A stretch of 39,247 nt of DNA from an uncultured Dorea sp. (GTDB lineage: Bacteria; Bacillota; Clostridia; Lachnospirales; Lachnospiraceae). The DNA lies in assembly GCA_910584615.1 (NCBI GenBank), contig CAJUAM010000029.1, forward strand, positions 1-39,247, written 5' to 3'. Below are positions 16,989 to 25,569 of the stretch, piece by piece. Made by a program: the position numbers and the translations under genes. Position 1 is the first letter of the stretch; every line of letters starts with the position of its first letter. The notes below the pieces were generated by a model that did not search any database, was not told the DNA's origin, and saw only the letters and a list, made by a program, of their open reading frames with translations.

Positions 16989-18692
16989 TTATAATTCTCT
17001 CAGCCGGTTTAACGACTGGTAGATATCAATCGTCCCGTATCCCCACTCCTTATTGGGATAATCCATATCTTCCCGCTGGTTCGTTCCAAACAGGATGATA
17101 TTGCGTACCTGGTTACATGTGATTCCTCTGACAGCCGGTTGTTTTTTAAGCCACTCCATGATCAGCGCTGCTGAACCGGCAGCAAGTCCGGCAGAAGCGC
17201 TTGAACCGCTGCGCACTGTGAATCTTCCGTCAGAAGCAAGTCCTGTAATCTCAACGCCGGGAACCGCAAAATCCGGTTTAAGTACGGTACATCTAGTATA
17301 CCCTCTTCCCGAATTAATATCAATACTATTATCAATACTATTATAATATGAGACTGTCATAGCGTCCCTCGTACTTCCGGGCTCTGTCAGTGTTGTATCC
17401 GGATTTGCCTCAAGGAAATAAACATCACTCTCTAAAAATTCCTTTACCGGGAGCCAGATGTGATATCCCCCCTTCACAATGTAGACCGGTTCTACGCCAA
17501 TCTTCCATATTCCTTCCGCCACTCCTTTAAACCTGAAAAATATAAGCTGCGAATTACTATTCTCTAAAAGAAGACGGTATTCCACTTCCACCTCAGTGCC
17601 GTCAAAGACAAATCCCAGATTGAATTTGCTGCCCTGTCTCAAAGACAAAGTAGGGCTTCTCTCGCCGGATGGAGAGATAAGATAGGTAGTGACGATGTTT
17701 GGAAGCTGGCTCCAAAGCTCCGCGACAAATCCTGTCGTTCCTTTTTCCACCCGTATCTCAGCCTCCTTAGACTGTCCTTTCTGCTCTACTTCGCCATAAT
17801 AATGATGCCGGTTGCTCGCTTCATTTCCTCCGCCGATGACAACACAATGATTCAGAAGATTGGCATATGCATCGATCATCTGTGACAGCAGAGATGTCCC
17901 ATTGTGCGGTCCCATATTTGTCCCAAGGGCAATACAGATCACAATGGGAAGTTTTCTTCTTGCCGCCAGCTCATGCAGGTATTTCAACCCAAACATAATA
18001 TCATTTTCCTGATAACATGGAGAATCACTGTAGATACCGTAAAATTCCTTCAGATAATCCTTCGCTCCTTTAAGCTTAACAATTCCCATCACCGCTTCCG
18101 GAGCAGCACCTGAAAACTGGTTTTCAGTATTTATCCCTCCCGCCGCCACACTTGCAAGGAATGTCCCATGACCATTCTCATCTTTGCTCGGAACAACTGA
18201 AAGAGGATCTTCTGACCGAAGAGCCTCATTGATCATATCTTCCGTATATTCACTCCCATAGGCAAACCCCTCCGGCACATCCCCTGTCTGAACCGTCTGG
18301 TCCCAGATTCCCGCAATCCGGGTCCCTCCTGTCGAATTCCTAAACAGCATATTCTCGTAATCAATGCCCGTATCAATAAATCCGATCATGATATCTCTTC
18401 CACTGAGATGGAGTGTCGGATAATTCTGCACGGCACTGATCCCCGCCTCGTTAAGCGCACTGGTATCGATCAGGGTATAACAGCCGGGTATACCTTGATA
18501 CCCATATCTTTCCAAAGAAAGTTCTCCCGTAAGTTCCTTGTCCACGTAGACTGCACGGTAGCCAAAACCAAGCTGCAGGACACACGACTGATCCTGCCTG
18601 ACTACAATATCTTCTCCGCTCCAATAATCAGGGCTTATGAAATCCATATAATCCTGTGACAGTATCTTTTCTCTGCACGATTCTGTATTCAT
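16989..18692 (-). CDS. Subtilisin-like (S8) protease of the CspB type
   Basis: This 567-residue serine protease has no signal peptide and resembles the clostridial Csp proteases, some of which activate the spore cortex hydrolase SleC at germination. The catalytic triad is visible as Asp107 (IGFIDTGIDY), His175 (DENGHGTFLASVAAG) and Ser498 (VRSGSSASAG), with oxyanion Asn290 in GGGNEAS. The usual subtilase motif is SGTSMAAP, so the Ser environment is altered (SGSSASAG) but the nucleophile is kept. Between about 295 and 440 lies the jelly-roll-like insertion known from Csp proteins. A role in germination is an inference from family likeness; other members of this family are not sporulation-linked. 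Confidence 0.88.
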   Translation of the reverse strand: MNTESCREKILSQDYMDFISPDYWSGEDIVVRQDQSCVLQLGFGYRAVYVDKELTGELSLERYGYQGIPGCYTLIDTSALNEAGISAVQNYPTLHLSGRDIMIGFIDTGIDYENMLFRNSTGGTRIAGIWDQTVQTGDVPEGFAYGSEYTEDMINEALRSEDPLSVVPSKDENGHGTFLASVAAGGINTENQFSGAAPEAVMGIVKLKGAKDYLKEFYGIYSDSPCYQENDIMFGLKYLHELAARRKLPIVICIALGTNMGPHNGTSLLSQMIDAYANLLNHCVVIGGGNEASNRHHYYGEVEQKGQSKEAEIRVEKGTTGFVAELWSQLPNIVTTYLISPSGERSPTLSLRQGSKFNLGFVFDGTEVEVEYRLLLENSNSQLIFFRFKGVAEGIWKIGVEPVYIVKGGYHIWLPVKEFLESDVYFLEANPDTTLTEPGSTRDAMTVSYYNSIDNSIDINSGRGYTRCTVLKPDFAVPGVEITGLASDGRFTVRSGSSASAGLAAGSAALIMEWLKKQPAVRGITCNQVRNIILFGTNQREDMDYPNKEWGYGTIDIYQSLNRLREL

Positions 18693-18696
18693 AATA

Positions 18697-18737
18697 AAAT
18701 CACCTCACATACTTTCTCCAAGTATATGAGGCGATTT
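18697..18737 (-). terminator. Hairpin after clpX that covers the protease ribosome site
   Basis: On the - strand 18737-18720 (AAATCGCCTCATATACTT) pairs over 18 bases with 18714-18697, with only two G-U wobbles and a five-base loop, followed by TTTATT. It begins five bases after the clpX stop codon. Its 3' arm contains GAGGTGA, the only ribosome site for the protease start at 18692. It may act both as a leaky terminator and as a translational block. Confidence 0.75.
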
Positions 18738-18742
18738 CTCTT

Positions 18743-20185
18743 TTATGAACCAATCCGCATAACCTGCTGCCCTCTGAGCGCGATAACCGGTCCTCCTGTT
18801 CCTTCAATATATTCCTTTGTGATCGTCACTTCCCCGATACTGTCATCTTTGGGGATCTCAAACATGATATCCAGCATAAATTCCTCAATAATGGCCCGAA
18901 GCGCCCTCGCGCCCGTATCTTTCTTCATAGCCTTAGAAGCAATGGCATGAAGCGCCCCGTCGTCAAACGTAAGCTTCACTTCATCTAATGCCAGAAGCTT
19001 CTGATACTGTTTTAAGATAGCATTCTTCGGCTCCTTGAGTATCTGCACCAACATGTCCTCACTAAGCCCCTGCAGAGTAAACACAATCGGCAGACGCCCC
19101 AGAAATTCCGGGATCATACCAAATTTTCTAAGATCTTCCAATGCTACCTTTTCAAGAATCTTCTTATCATGATCATATTTATCTTTAAGCTCTGCCCCAA
19201 ATCCAATAGAAGACTGCTTCTTTAATCTCTCCTTGATAATCCCATCCAGCTCAGGAAACGCGCCGCCGCAGATAAACAAAATGTTCTTAGTGTTCACTGT
19301 TGTAAGCGGCACCATGGCATTTTTACTGTTGGCCCCTACCGGAACCTCCACCAGACTGCCTTCCAGAAGTTTTAACATTCCCTGCTGAACTGATTCGCCG
19401 CTGACATCCCGCTGACTGGTATTTTTCTTTTTGGCGATCTTATCAATCTCATCGATGAATATAATTCCCTGCTCAGCTTTCTCCACATCATTGTCCGCGG
19501 CTGCCAGAAGCTTTGAGACTACACTTTCAATATCGTCACCTATGTAGCCTGCCTCAGTCAGCGACGTGGCATCTGTGATAGCAAGCGGCACATCAAGAAG
19601 CCTCGCAAGAGTTTTTACAAGATAGGTCTTACCGGAACCGGTAGGTCCGATCATCAGCATGTTGGATTTCTCAATCTCGATCTCATCCATCGTATCCGTA
19701 GCCACTCTTTTATAATGATTATAAACTGCCACCGACATAGCCTTTTTCGCATACTCCTGACCTACCACATACTCATCCAATCTCGCTTTGATCTTATGAG
19801 GCGCCGGAAGATTATTGATATCAACTAAAGGCTTTTTCTCTTCTTTTTCTTTTTTCTTCTTGATCTTCTGCTGCTTTGGAACAGTCTGTTCTACATCCGA
19901 CAAATTGATAAACTGCATTCCCGGTATATTCATCAACTGGCTGTAATCAATCTGACCGCTGTTCATAATATCAAAACTCTTCTGCATACAGTCATTGCAG
20001 ACACAGATATTATTGGGCAGATTGATCATCTTACCCGTTACGCTTTCCGGGCGGCGGCAGATAAAGCACACCTTCTCGTATTCGTCATCATCTTTTTTAT
20101 CAGTGTCCTCCACCGTTGTATTTGTGTCGTCAATCTTCTCTGTCGTATTGTCTAATGTCTTATCATTGTCAGCCATAGATCTCAT
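18743..20185 (-). CDS. clpX: ClpX-type AAA+ unfoldase with extended N-terminus
   Basis: ClpX unfolds tagged or native substrates and feeds them to ClpP. The 480-residue product has the zinc-binding domain (Cys40, Cys43, Cys63, Cys66), Walker A GPTGSGKT at 180-187, pore loop GYIGDD, Walker B IIFIDEID, the ClpP-binding IGF tripeptide (SSIGFGAE) and sensor-2 GARALRA. It is about 60 residues longer than typical ClpX because of an acidic Asp/Thr-rich stretch before the zinc finger and a Lys/Glu-rich linker near 103-120. No clpP or tig is adjacent, unlike the usual arrangement. The ATG overlaps the ligA stop; an alternative ATG is three codons in. It could be a second ClpX paralogue. Confidence 0.92.
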   Translation of the reverse strand: MRSMADNDKTLDNTTEKIDDTNTTVEDTDKKDDDEYEKVCFICRRPESVTGKMINLPNNICVCNDCMQKSFDIMNSGQIDYSQLMNIPGMQFINLSDVEQTVPKQQKIKKKKEKEEKKPLVDINNLPAPHKIKARLDEYVVGQEYAKKAMSVAVYNHYKRVATDTMDEIEIEKSNMLMIGPTGSGKTYLVKTLARLLDVPLAITDATSLTEAGYIGDDIESVVSKLLAAADNDVEKAEQGIIFIDEIDKIAKKKNTSQRDVSGESVQQGMLKLLEGSLVEVPVGANSKNAMVPLTTVNTKNILFICGGAFPELDGIIKERLKKQSSIGFGAELKDKYDHDKKILEKVALEDLRKFGMIPEFLGRLPIVFTLQGLSEDMLVQILKEPKNAILKQYQKLLALDEVKLTFDDGALHAIASKAMKKDTGARALRAIIEEFMLDIMFEIPKDDSIGEVTITKEYIEGTGGPVIALRGQQVMRIGS

Positions 20186-22149
20186 ATCCTTCCCTGCGTC
20201 ATCTTTATAAAATCTTCTTCGGAAATAATCGGAATATTTAGTTCATTCGCTTTCTTATTCTTAGATGACGTGGAATGCACATCATTATTAATAAGATAGT
20301 CTGTCTTCGCCGTTACAGAACCTGTAACCTTGCCGCCTAAACTCTCGATCAGCTCTTTTATCTCACCCCGGTTCGCAAAATGTGTAACACTTCCGGTGAT
20401 CACGAACTTTTTTCCTTCTAGTATACGTTCAGTATTATCCACTATTTCTTCGGGAATTTCCAGCTCTTTCAGCAAATTTAATAATATTTTTATATGATTG
20501 TCATCTTTAAAGTAAGAAACAAACGCTCCTGAGAGCACACCGCCGATCCCGTCTATATCATTAAGTGTCTCTTCATCAGCATGGAGCATAGCATCCACGT
20601 CATTTTTAAATTCTCTGCAGATCACCTTTGCATTAGCGAGTCCTATACCTGCTATCCCTAAACCGTACACCACTCTCGGCAGAGTTGTCAGACGTGCTTT
20701 CTCTATACTTGCGATCAGGTTTTTATAAGATTTTTCCCCAAACCCTTCCATCTGCCGGATCTCCCTGTCATATCGGTCAAGATGGAATATATCAGAAAAC
20801 TCCTTTATAAAGCCCTTCGCAATAAATTTCTCCAGCGTAGCCTCAGACAAACCTTCAATATTAAGCGCATCACGGCTTACAAACAATGAAAATGCCTTCA
20901 CATGCTTTGCCTGACACTCCGGATTCGTACAGTATAGTGCTTTCGCATTGCTCACTTTGCGGATCTGCGTCTTCTCGCCGCAGACAGGGCAGGCTAAAGG
21001 AACATCCACCATCCCGCTTCTTGTCAGATTCTGCGCAATCTGAGGAATGATCATATTCGCTTTATAGACTTCGATTTTATCCCCCACGCCAAGCTCTAAC
21101 TCTTCCATGATACTGATATTGTGAACACTGGCACGGCTGACTGTAGTCCCCTCCAGCTCCACCGGCTCGAAGATGGCGACCGGATTGATAAGCCCCGTTC
21201 TCGACGGACTCCATTCAATCTCTAAAAGCCTTGTCTCCCTCGTTTCATCCGCCCATTTGAACGCAAAAGAATCCCTTGGAAACTTCGATGTACGTCCAAG
21301 AGACTGCCCATATGCAATATCATCATAGATCAGCACCAGGCCATCCGAAGGATATGCATTGTCTAAAATTCTTTCAGAAAAAGTCTGCACTTCTTCTTCA
21401 ACCGTATCCGCTGTTACCATACGGTATTCTACCACTTCGAAGCCTTGCTTTTTAAGCCATATCATCTGACTTTCTCTTGAATTTTTAAAATCTGTACCCT
21501 CTGCCTGCACAAGAGAAAACGCAAAAAACCGTACATTCCTCCTTGCTGTGATCTCATTGTTAAGCTGCCTGACCGAGCCGCTGCACAGATTTCTCGGATT
21601 CTTATATCTGGCCTGCACATCCTCGATCTCTTCATTGATTTTTTCAAAATCCTGATAGCTTATGACTGCCTCTCCCCTGAGAACCAGTTCCCCTTTATGA
21701 GAAATCTTAAGAGGAATGTTTTTAAATACCCTGGCATTATTGGTTATGACTTCCCCTACTTCTCCGTTGCCTCTTGTAACTGCCTTAAAGAGCTCTCCAT
21801 CCCGGTATGTCAGCACGATAGTAAGTCCGTCAAGCTTCCACGACATCAAGACCTTTTGATCTCCTATAAACCGCTTAAGCTCCTCTACATCCTTCGTCTT
21901 GTCCAGAGAAAGCATAGCGCTCTCATGACGCTCTTTAGGAAGCTCACCAAGCACCTCATACCCTACATTAACAGTAGGACTTCCCGCAAGTGTGATCCCC
22001 AGCTCTTCTTCCAGACGCTTTAACTCATCATAAAGCTTATCATACTCATGATTGCTCATGATCTCGTCTGCCTCCTGATAATAAGCTTTTCCCGCCCTGT
22101 TAAGAAGATTGACAAGTTCCCTCATCCTGTCCGCTTTTTGTCTGTTCAT
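20182..22149 (-). CDS. ligA: NAD-dependent DNA ligase
   Basis: LigA seals nicks during replication and repair using NAD+. The 655-residue product has the Ia helical region at the start (YYQEADEIMSNHEYDKLYDEL), the adenylated Lys in SWKLDGLTIVL, the OB fold near 310-390, a zinc finger (CPVCGEK and CTNPEC), helix-hairpin-helix repeats and a C-terminal BRCT domain (LEGKKFVITGSVTHF to the end). The start at 22149 matches the usual N-terminus of clostridial LigA and means that the gene begins 50 bases inside the end of rluF in another frame. A downstream ATG at 22125 is the alternative. It overlaps clpX by ATGA. Confidence 0.95.
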   Translation of the reverse strand: MNRQKADRMRELVNLLNRAGKAYYQEADEIMSNHEYDKLYDELKRLEEELGITLAGSPTVNVGYEVLGELPKERHESAMLSLDKTKDVEELKRFIGDQKVLMSWKLDGLTIVLTYRDGELFKAVTRGNGEVGEVITNNARVFKNIPLKISHKGELVLRGEAVISYQDFEKINEEIEDVQARYKNPRNLCSGSVRQLNNEITARRNVRFFAFSLVQAEGTDFKNSRESQMIWLKKQGFEVVEYRMVTADTVEEEVQTFSERILDNAYPSDGLVLIYDDIAYGQSLGRTSKFPRDSFAFKWADETRETRLLEIEWSPSRTGLINPVAIFEPVELEGTTVSRASVHNISIMEELELGVGDKIEVYKANMIIPQIAQNLTRSGMVDVPLACPVCGEKTQIRKVSNAKALYCTNPECQAKHVKAFSLFVSRDALNIEGLSEATLEKFIAKGFIKEFSDIFHLDRYDREIRQMEGFGEKSYKNLIASIEKARLTTLPRVVYGLGIAGIGLANAKVICREFKNDVDAMLHADEETLNDIDGIGGVLSGAFVSYFKDDNHIKILLNLLKELEIPEEIVDNTERILEGKKFVITGSVTHFANRGEIKELIESLGGKVTGSVTAKTDYLINNDVHSTSSKNKKANELNIPIISEEDFIKMTQGRI

Positions 22150-22840
22150 ATAATTCTTTCAACTCCTGCTTCGTTAATTTCCTCATCTCACCGCTTTTCA
22201 AACTCCCAAGCTTGATATTGACGATCCGGATCCTGATAAGCTTTGTCACTTTATATCCTAAAGCCATACACATACGCCGGATCTGTCTGTTGATCCCCTG
22301 AGTGAGCACAATAGAAAATGTATATTTCCCCAGCTTCTGTACTCTGCAAGGAAATGTCACCACATCAAGTTTTTTCTCCTTGTCTGTAATGCGGATTCCT
22401 TCCTGCATCCTGCGTATAAATTCATCTGTAACCGGCTTATTTACTGTCACCTTATATTCTTTTTCATGACAGTAGCGCGCACGCATCATAGCATTGATCA
22501 GATCTCCGTCATTGGTCATGATAAGAAGCCCCTCGGATTCTTTATCAAGTCTGCCTGCATAAGTAACTCTCACAGGATAATCAAGAAAACGGATAATATT
22601 ATGCTTCTCTCTCATATCCTCGGTACAGACAATCCCCACAGGCTTATTCACCGCAAGGACGACTCTTTCACTGGAGCCTTTGACCTTCTTTTTACCTACC
22701 CTGATATCATTTTCTTCTGTCACCTGCATCCCCGGCTTGGCACGCTTTCCATCAACAGTCACACAACCGCTCTCAATGAAACGGTCAGCCTCCCTCCGAG
22801 AACAGATCCCTGCCCCGCTCAGATATTTATTAAGTCTCAT
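22100..22840 (-). CDS. rluF: 23S rRNA pseudouridine synthase, RluF/RluB type
   Basis: This enzyme converts a specific uridine of 23S rRNA to pseudouridine. The 246-residue product opens with an S4 RNA-binding domain (MRLNKYLSGAGICSRREADRFI) and continues with the RsuA/RluF catalytic domain; the catalytic Asp is in AGRLDKESEGLLI and the family motif GINRQIRRMC is intact. Details such as KPVGIVCT and the KVTKLIRIRI stretch fit RluF better than RluB. GGGGAG is seven bases before ATG 22840; the longer frame from 22855 lacks a site. The start overlaps the end of the DHHW-like gene by 11 bases and the end overlaps ligA by 50. Confidence 0.88.
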   Translation of the reverse strand: MRLNKYLSGAGICSRREADRFIESGCVTVDGKRAKPGMQVTEENDIRVGKKKVKGSSERVVLAVNKPVGIVCTEDMREKHNIIRFLDYPVRVTYAGRLDKESEGLLIMTNDGDLINAMMRARYCHEKEYKVTVNKPVTDEFIRRMQEGIRITDKEKKLDVVTFPCRVQKLGKYTFSIVLTQGINRQIRRMCMALGYKVTKLIRIRIVNIKLGSLKSGEMRKLTKQELKELYEQTKSGQDEGTCQSS

Positions 22841-24074
22841 CGTCCGTCTCCCCATCCTGTGAGTCTGTATCTTCCGTATCAGAGACAGCCTCTTTAGGCT
22901 CCGCGCTGTTCTCTTGTGCCCCAGCCATATCCGGCATTTCCAATACCCTTGAAATATCCGTGTCTGTCACAAAAGAATTACCGTTATATAAGAATAATAT
23001 ACTTGTAAATTTTGCCTTCTGCATGATCTCCTGTATATTTCCTTCATAAAGAGAGGCATCAACTGCAACAATCTCTCTGTAATACGGCACCAAAAACGGA
23101 ATCAGGCAGTTTGCGTAAGAATCCTTAAAGATCAGCAGGCGGTCCGTGGTATCCGCTGTTGTCTTAATATCGAGCATTCCTGCATCCCCTCCTAAAAACA
23201 GGGAATATTTATCTGCCTTGTCAAGCTTCGTACTGTCATAAAGAGTAGCGTACTTTTTGTTCGTATCCATATTGATCATAAGAGTTTTAACGCTGTCTTT
23301 CTTATTTTTCGGCATATAGACCGTGATCGAGTCTTCGTATCCCTTCCCATAGCCGCTTTGTCTGCACAATGAACCGACAAAGTCATTATTGACTACATAG
23401 GGAGTCAGTTCCGGCGCTTTGGACATATCAAGTCCCATCGCTTCCGCAAGAATCTCATAGCCGTAAAAAGCCCCAAGAGATGTCCAATTCTTATCTGTAT
23501 GGTAATACAACTCCTCGTCGCTGTGTTTCATAAATGTCTTATTCGTTTCTATCCATTGAATCCCTGCTCCAAGCTTCTCTCTGATATCATCGAACTGCTT
23601 CTTCTGATCCCTGCTGACAGCATATGCAGGAAGATTCTCTGACTGGACATTCGCGGCGTTCGGCACAAGCATAAAATATACAGGAATATTATAATACGTC
23701 CCCGCAAGTCCCTGGATCTTACTGATATTCTCCTCTACAGCTTTCTCATCAGGCGCAGCGATCTCCTCCAAAAGGGACTTCCCTTTACTTTTGTAGATAC
23801 CCTTAGACTCTCTCTTTCCAAACATGGTCCGCACAGAAAAATCCAATCCCTTAAGGGCACCATTACCCCAAAAACGTTCAGTAAGATAATCCCCATATTC
23901 TTCCATATAACTGCCGTCCAACAATGCTGCTGCCGTCATCTTCGGTTTCACCGCGCTCTTTCTACCCAAAAACAGATTAAAAAAGCTAAGCAGTATAAGC
24001 AGCCCCAGAAATACAAGAGCTGCGATCTGCTTTGTATACACTTTTTTCTTTTTTCTTTTTTGCGACTGCTCCAT
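22830..24074 (-). CDS. DHHW/AlgX-like surface polysaccharide modification protein, altered motif
   Basis: The 414-residue product is a membrane-anchored extracytoplasmic protein of the DHHW family, SGNH-like proteins that work with MBOAT acyltransferases to move acetyl groups onto surface polymers. It has a basic N-terminus, one membrane helix at about 17-36, the SGNH-like domain and an acidic tail (TEDTDSQDGETDDET). The presumed nucleophile Ser319 is kept in FKDSYANCLIPFL, but the name-giving motif reads Asp194-Lys-Asn-Trp197 in place of DHHW, so the catalytic His position is Asn196. It is third in the SGNH-MBOAT-DHHW run. The protein may be inactive or may do different chemistry. Confidence 0.85.
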   Translation of the reverse strand: MEQSQKRKKKKVYTKQIAALVFLGLLILLSFFNLFLGRKSAVKPKMTAAALLDGSYMEEYGDYLTERFWGNGALKGLDFSVRTMFGKRESKGIYKSKGKSLLEEIAAPDEKAVEENISKIQGLAGTYYNIPVYFMLVPNAANVQSENLPAYAVSRDQKKQFDDIREKLGAGIQWIETNKTFMKHSDEELYYHTDKNWTSLGAFYGYEILAEAMGLDMSKAPELTPYVVNNDFVGSLCRQSGYGKGYEDSITVYMPKNKKDSVKTLMINMDTNKKYATLYDSTKLDKADKYSLFLGGDAGMLDIKTTADTTDRLLIFKDSYANCLIPFLVPYYREIVAVDASLYEGNIQEIMQKAKFTSILFLYNGNSFVTDTDISRVLEMPDMAGAQENSAEPKEAVSDTEDTDSQDGETDDET

Positions 24075-24157
24075 GCTAAAAAACTCCTATATTTAAATGC
24101 CATAAACTATCTGTTCTTTCACTATTCCGGCATACAATGAATGCAGAATCTACAGCG

Positions 24158-25555
24158 CTATGATGAAAAATATAAAAATCCGCTTCCAGATCCTGAAACA
24201 ATTCCGGCAAGGCACAACACAAACAGCATAATATATACAATACAATTCAGCACAACCTGCCACCGCCTGCCGCCTTGGATCACCCACTCATATAAGCGGT
24301 GGAACAATGGTGTTGAAAAAAATACCGCCAGTATCCACAATATACCGTGATCCATCAACACAGAGACTGCCTCTGCATTCACAAATCCGCCTCCGCCGCC
24401 TATGATCATATATCTTAACTGCGAAAACGCCTCCCCGATAGACGAACTGAAAAAGAATACCCAGCTTGTCATCAAAAGCACCATCGTAAAAAACCAACGG
24501 ACTCCCTTTGGCAGCTTTGCAAGTCCCTCACCAAGCACAAATCCTTCCAGATACAATAATACCGCAAAATAAATTCCCCATATTATAAATGTACCATTCA
24601 TCCCATGCCACAATCCGATAAGAAACCACGTAACAAGCAAACTGAGAAATCCCATTGTCCCCCCTGGATTTCCACCGCAGAGCGGAAGATACACATAAGA
24701 GCAGAACCATTTCCACAAGGTAGACATCCACCTGCTCCAAAAATCCATGATTCCCGTTGAAAGATACGGATAATTTACATTCTCCGGCAATTCAAACCCA
24801 AGCATCTTTGAAAGCCCCATTGCCATATCACAATATCCCCCAAAGGTAAAATAAATCCGAAACGCAAATGCAATACATAAAAGCCATGCGCCTGCCGCTG
24901 ACATCTGCTTAGCCGGCAGCGCCTGAACCGTCTCAAATACCATCTCCATTCCATTTCCCAAAATCACCTTTTTAGACAGTCCTCTCAAAAAAAGAAGCAC
25001 TCCGTCCGAAATCTTTCCAAAAGACAACTTGCGCTTATCAAGCTGTTTTGCGAACTCATCCGCAGATACAAGGGGACCGGCAATGATCTTTGGATACAGT
25101 ACGATCATGACCGCAAATTTCACAATATCTTTCTGCGGCCTTATCTCTTCTCTGTAAATGTCGATAATATAAGCAATATTCTGAAGCATAAAAAAGGATA
25201 TGCCAATCGGCACAAGAAAATAACGGCTGTCTGCCATACCGTTTCCTGTCATCTTTAAAATCTGCCCTGCATACCTGCAGACTCCCAGCAAGATGATATC
25301 TGCTCCAACTGCGATCATCATAATATTTTTCGCACGTTTTCCATGGCCAAGATACTTTCCTATCATTCCTCCGCATGCATAATTCCATACAACAGATACA
25401 AACAGGATCAAAGTATGCGCAAGGCCTCCCCACGCATAAAAGAGCGCACTGACTAAAACCAGCGTCAGGTTTTTAAACCTTGCCGGCGTTACATAATACA
25501 ATATGAATGAAACTGGTAAAAAAGCAAATAAAAATATCAAACTGTCAAATGTCAT
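24158..25555 (-). CDS. MBOAT family O-acyltransferase
   Basis: MBOAT proteins such as AlgI, PatA and DltB carry acyl groups across the membrane to a surface acceptor. The 465-residue product has about ten or more membrane helices and the AlgI-like order of motifs: IGISFFMLQNIAYIIDIYR near 118, IIAGPLV near 157, GGYCDMAMGLSKMLGFELPENVNYPY near 239, and the catalytic His317 in IGLWHG. The motif that normally reads RWHxSL is RWMSTL here, with Met277 at the conserved His position, and PLGG reads PLCGG. ATG 25555 follows AAGGAG by ten bases; the longer frame reaches into the previous gene. It sits 14 bases after the SGNH-like gene. Confidence 0.9.
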   Translation of the reverse strand: MTFDSLIFLFAFLPVSFILYYVTPARFKNLTLVLVSALFYAWGGLAHTLILFVSVVWNYACGGMIGKYLGHGKRAKNIMMIAVGADIILLGVCRYAGQILKMTGNGMADSRYFLVPIGISFFMLQNIAYIIDIYREEIRPQKDIVKFAVMIVLYPKIIAGPLVSADEFAKQLDKRKLSFGKISDGVLLFLRGLSKKVILGNGMEMVFETVQALPAKQMSAAGAWLLCIAFAFRIYFTFGGYCDMAMGLSKMLGFELPENVNYPYLSTGIMDFWSRWMSTLWKWFCSYVYLPLCGGNPGGTMGFLSLLVTWFLIGLWHGMNGTFIIWGIYFAVLLYLEGFVLGEGLAKLPKGVRWFFTMVLLMTSWVFFFSSSIGEAFSQLRYMIIGGGGGFVNAEAVSVLMDHGILWILAVFFSTPLFHRLYEWVIQGGRRWQVVLNCIVYIMLFVLCLAGIVSGSGSGFLYFSS

Positions 25556-25569
25556 ACCGCTTGTGCTCC

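Noticed and set aside
16989..18692. Secreted subtilisin
   Set aside because: No signal peptide or pro-domain is visible; the N-terminus and the internal insertion fit intracellular Csp-like proteases.
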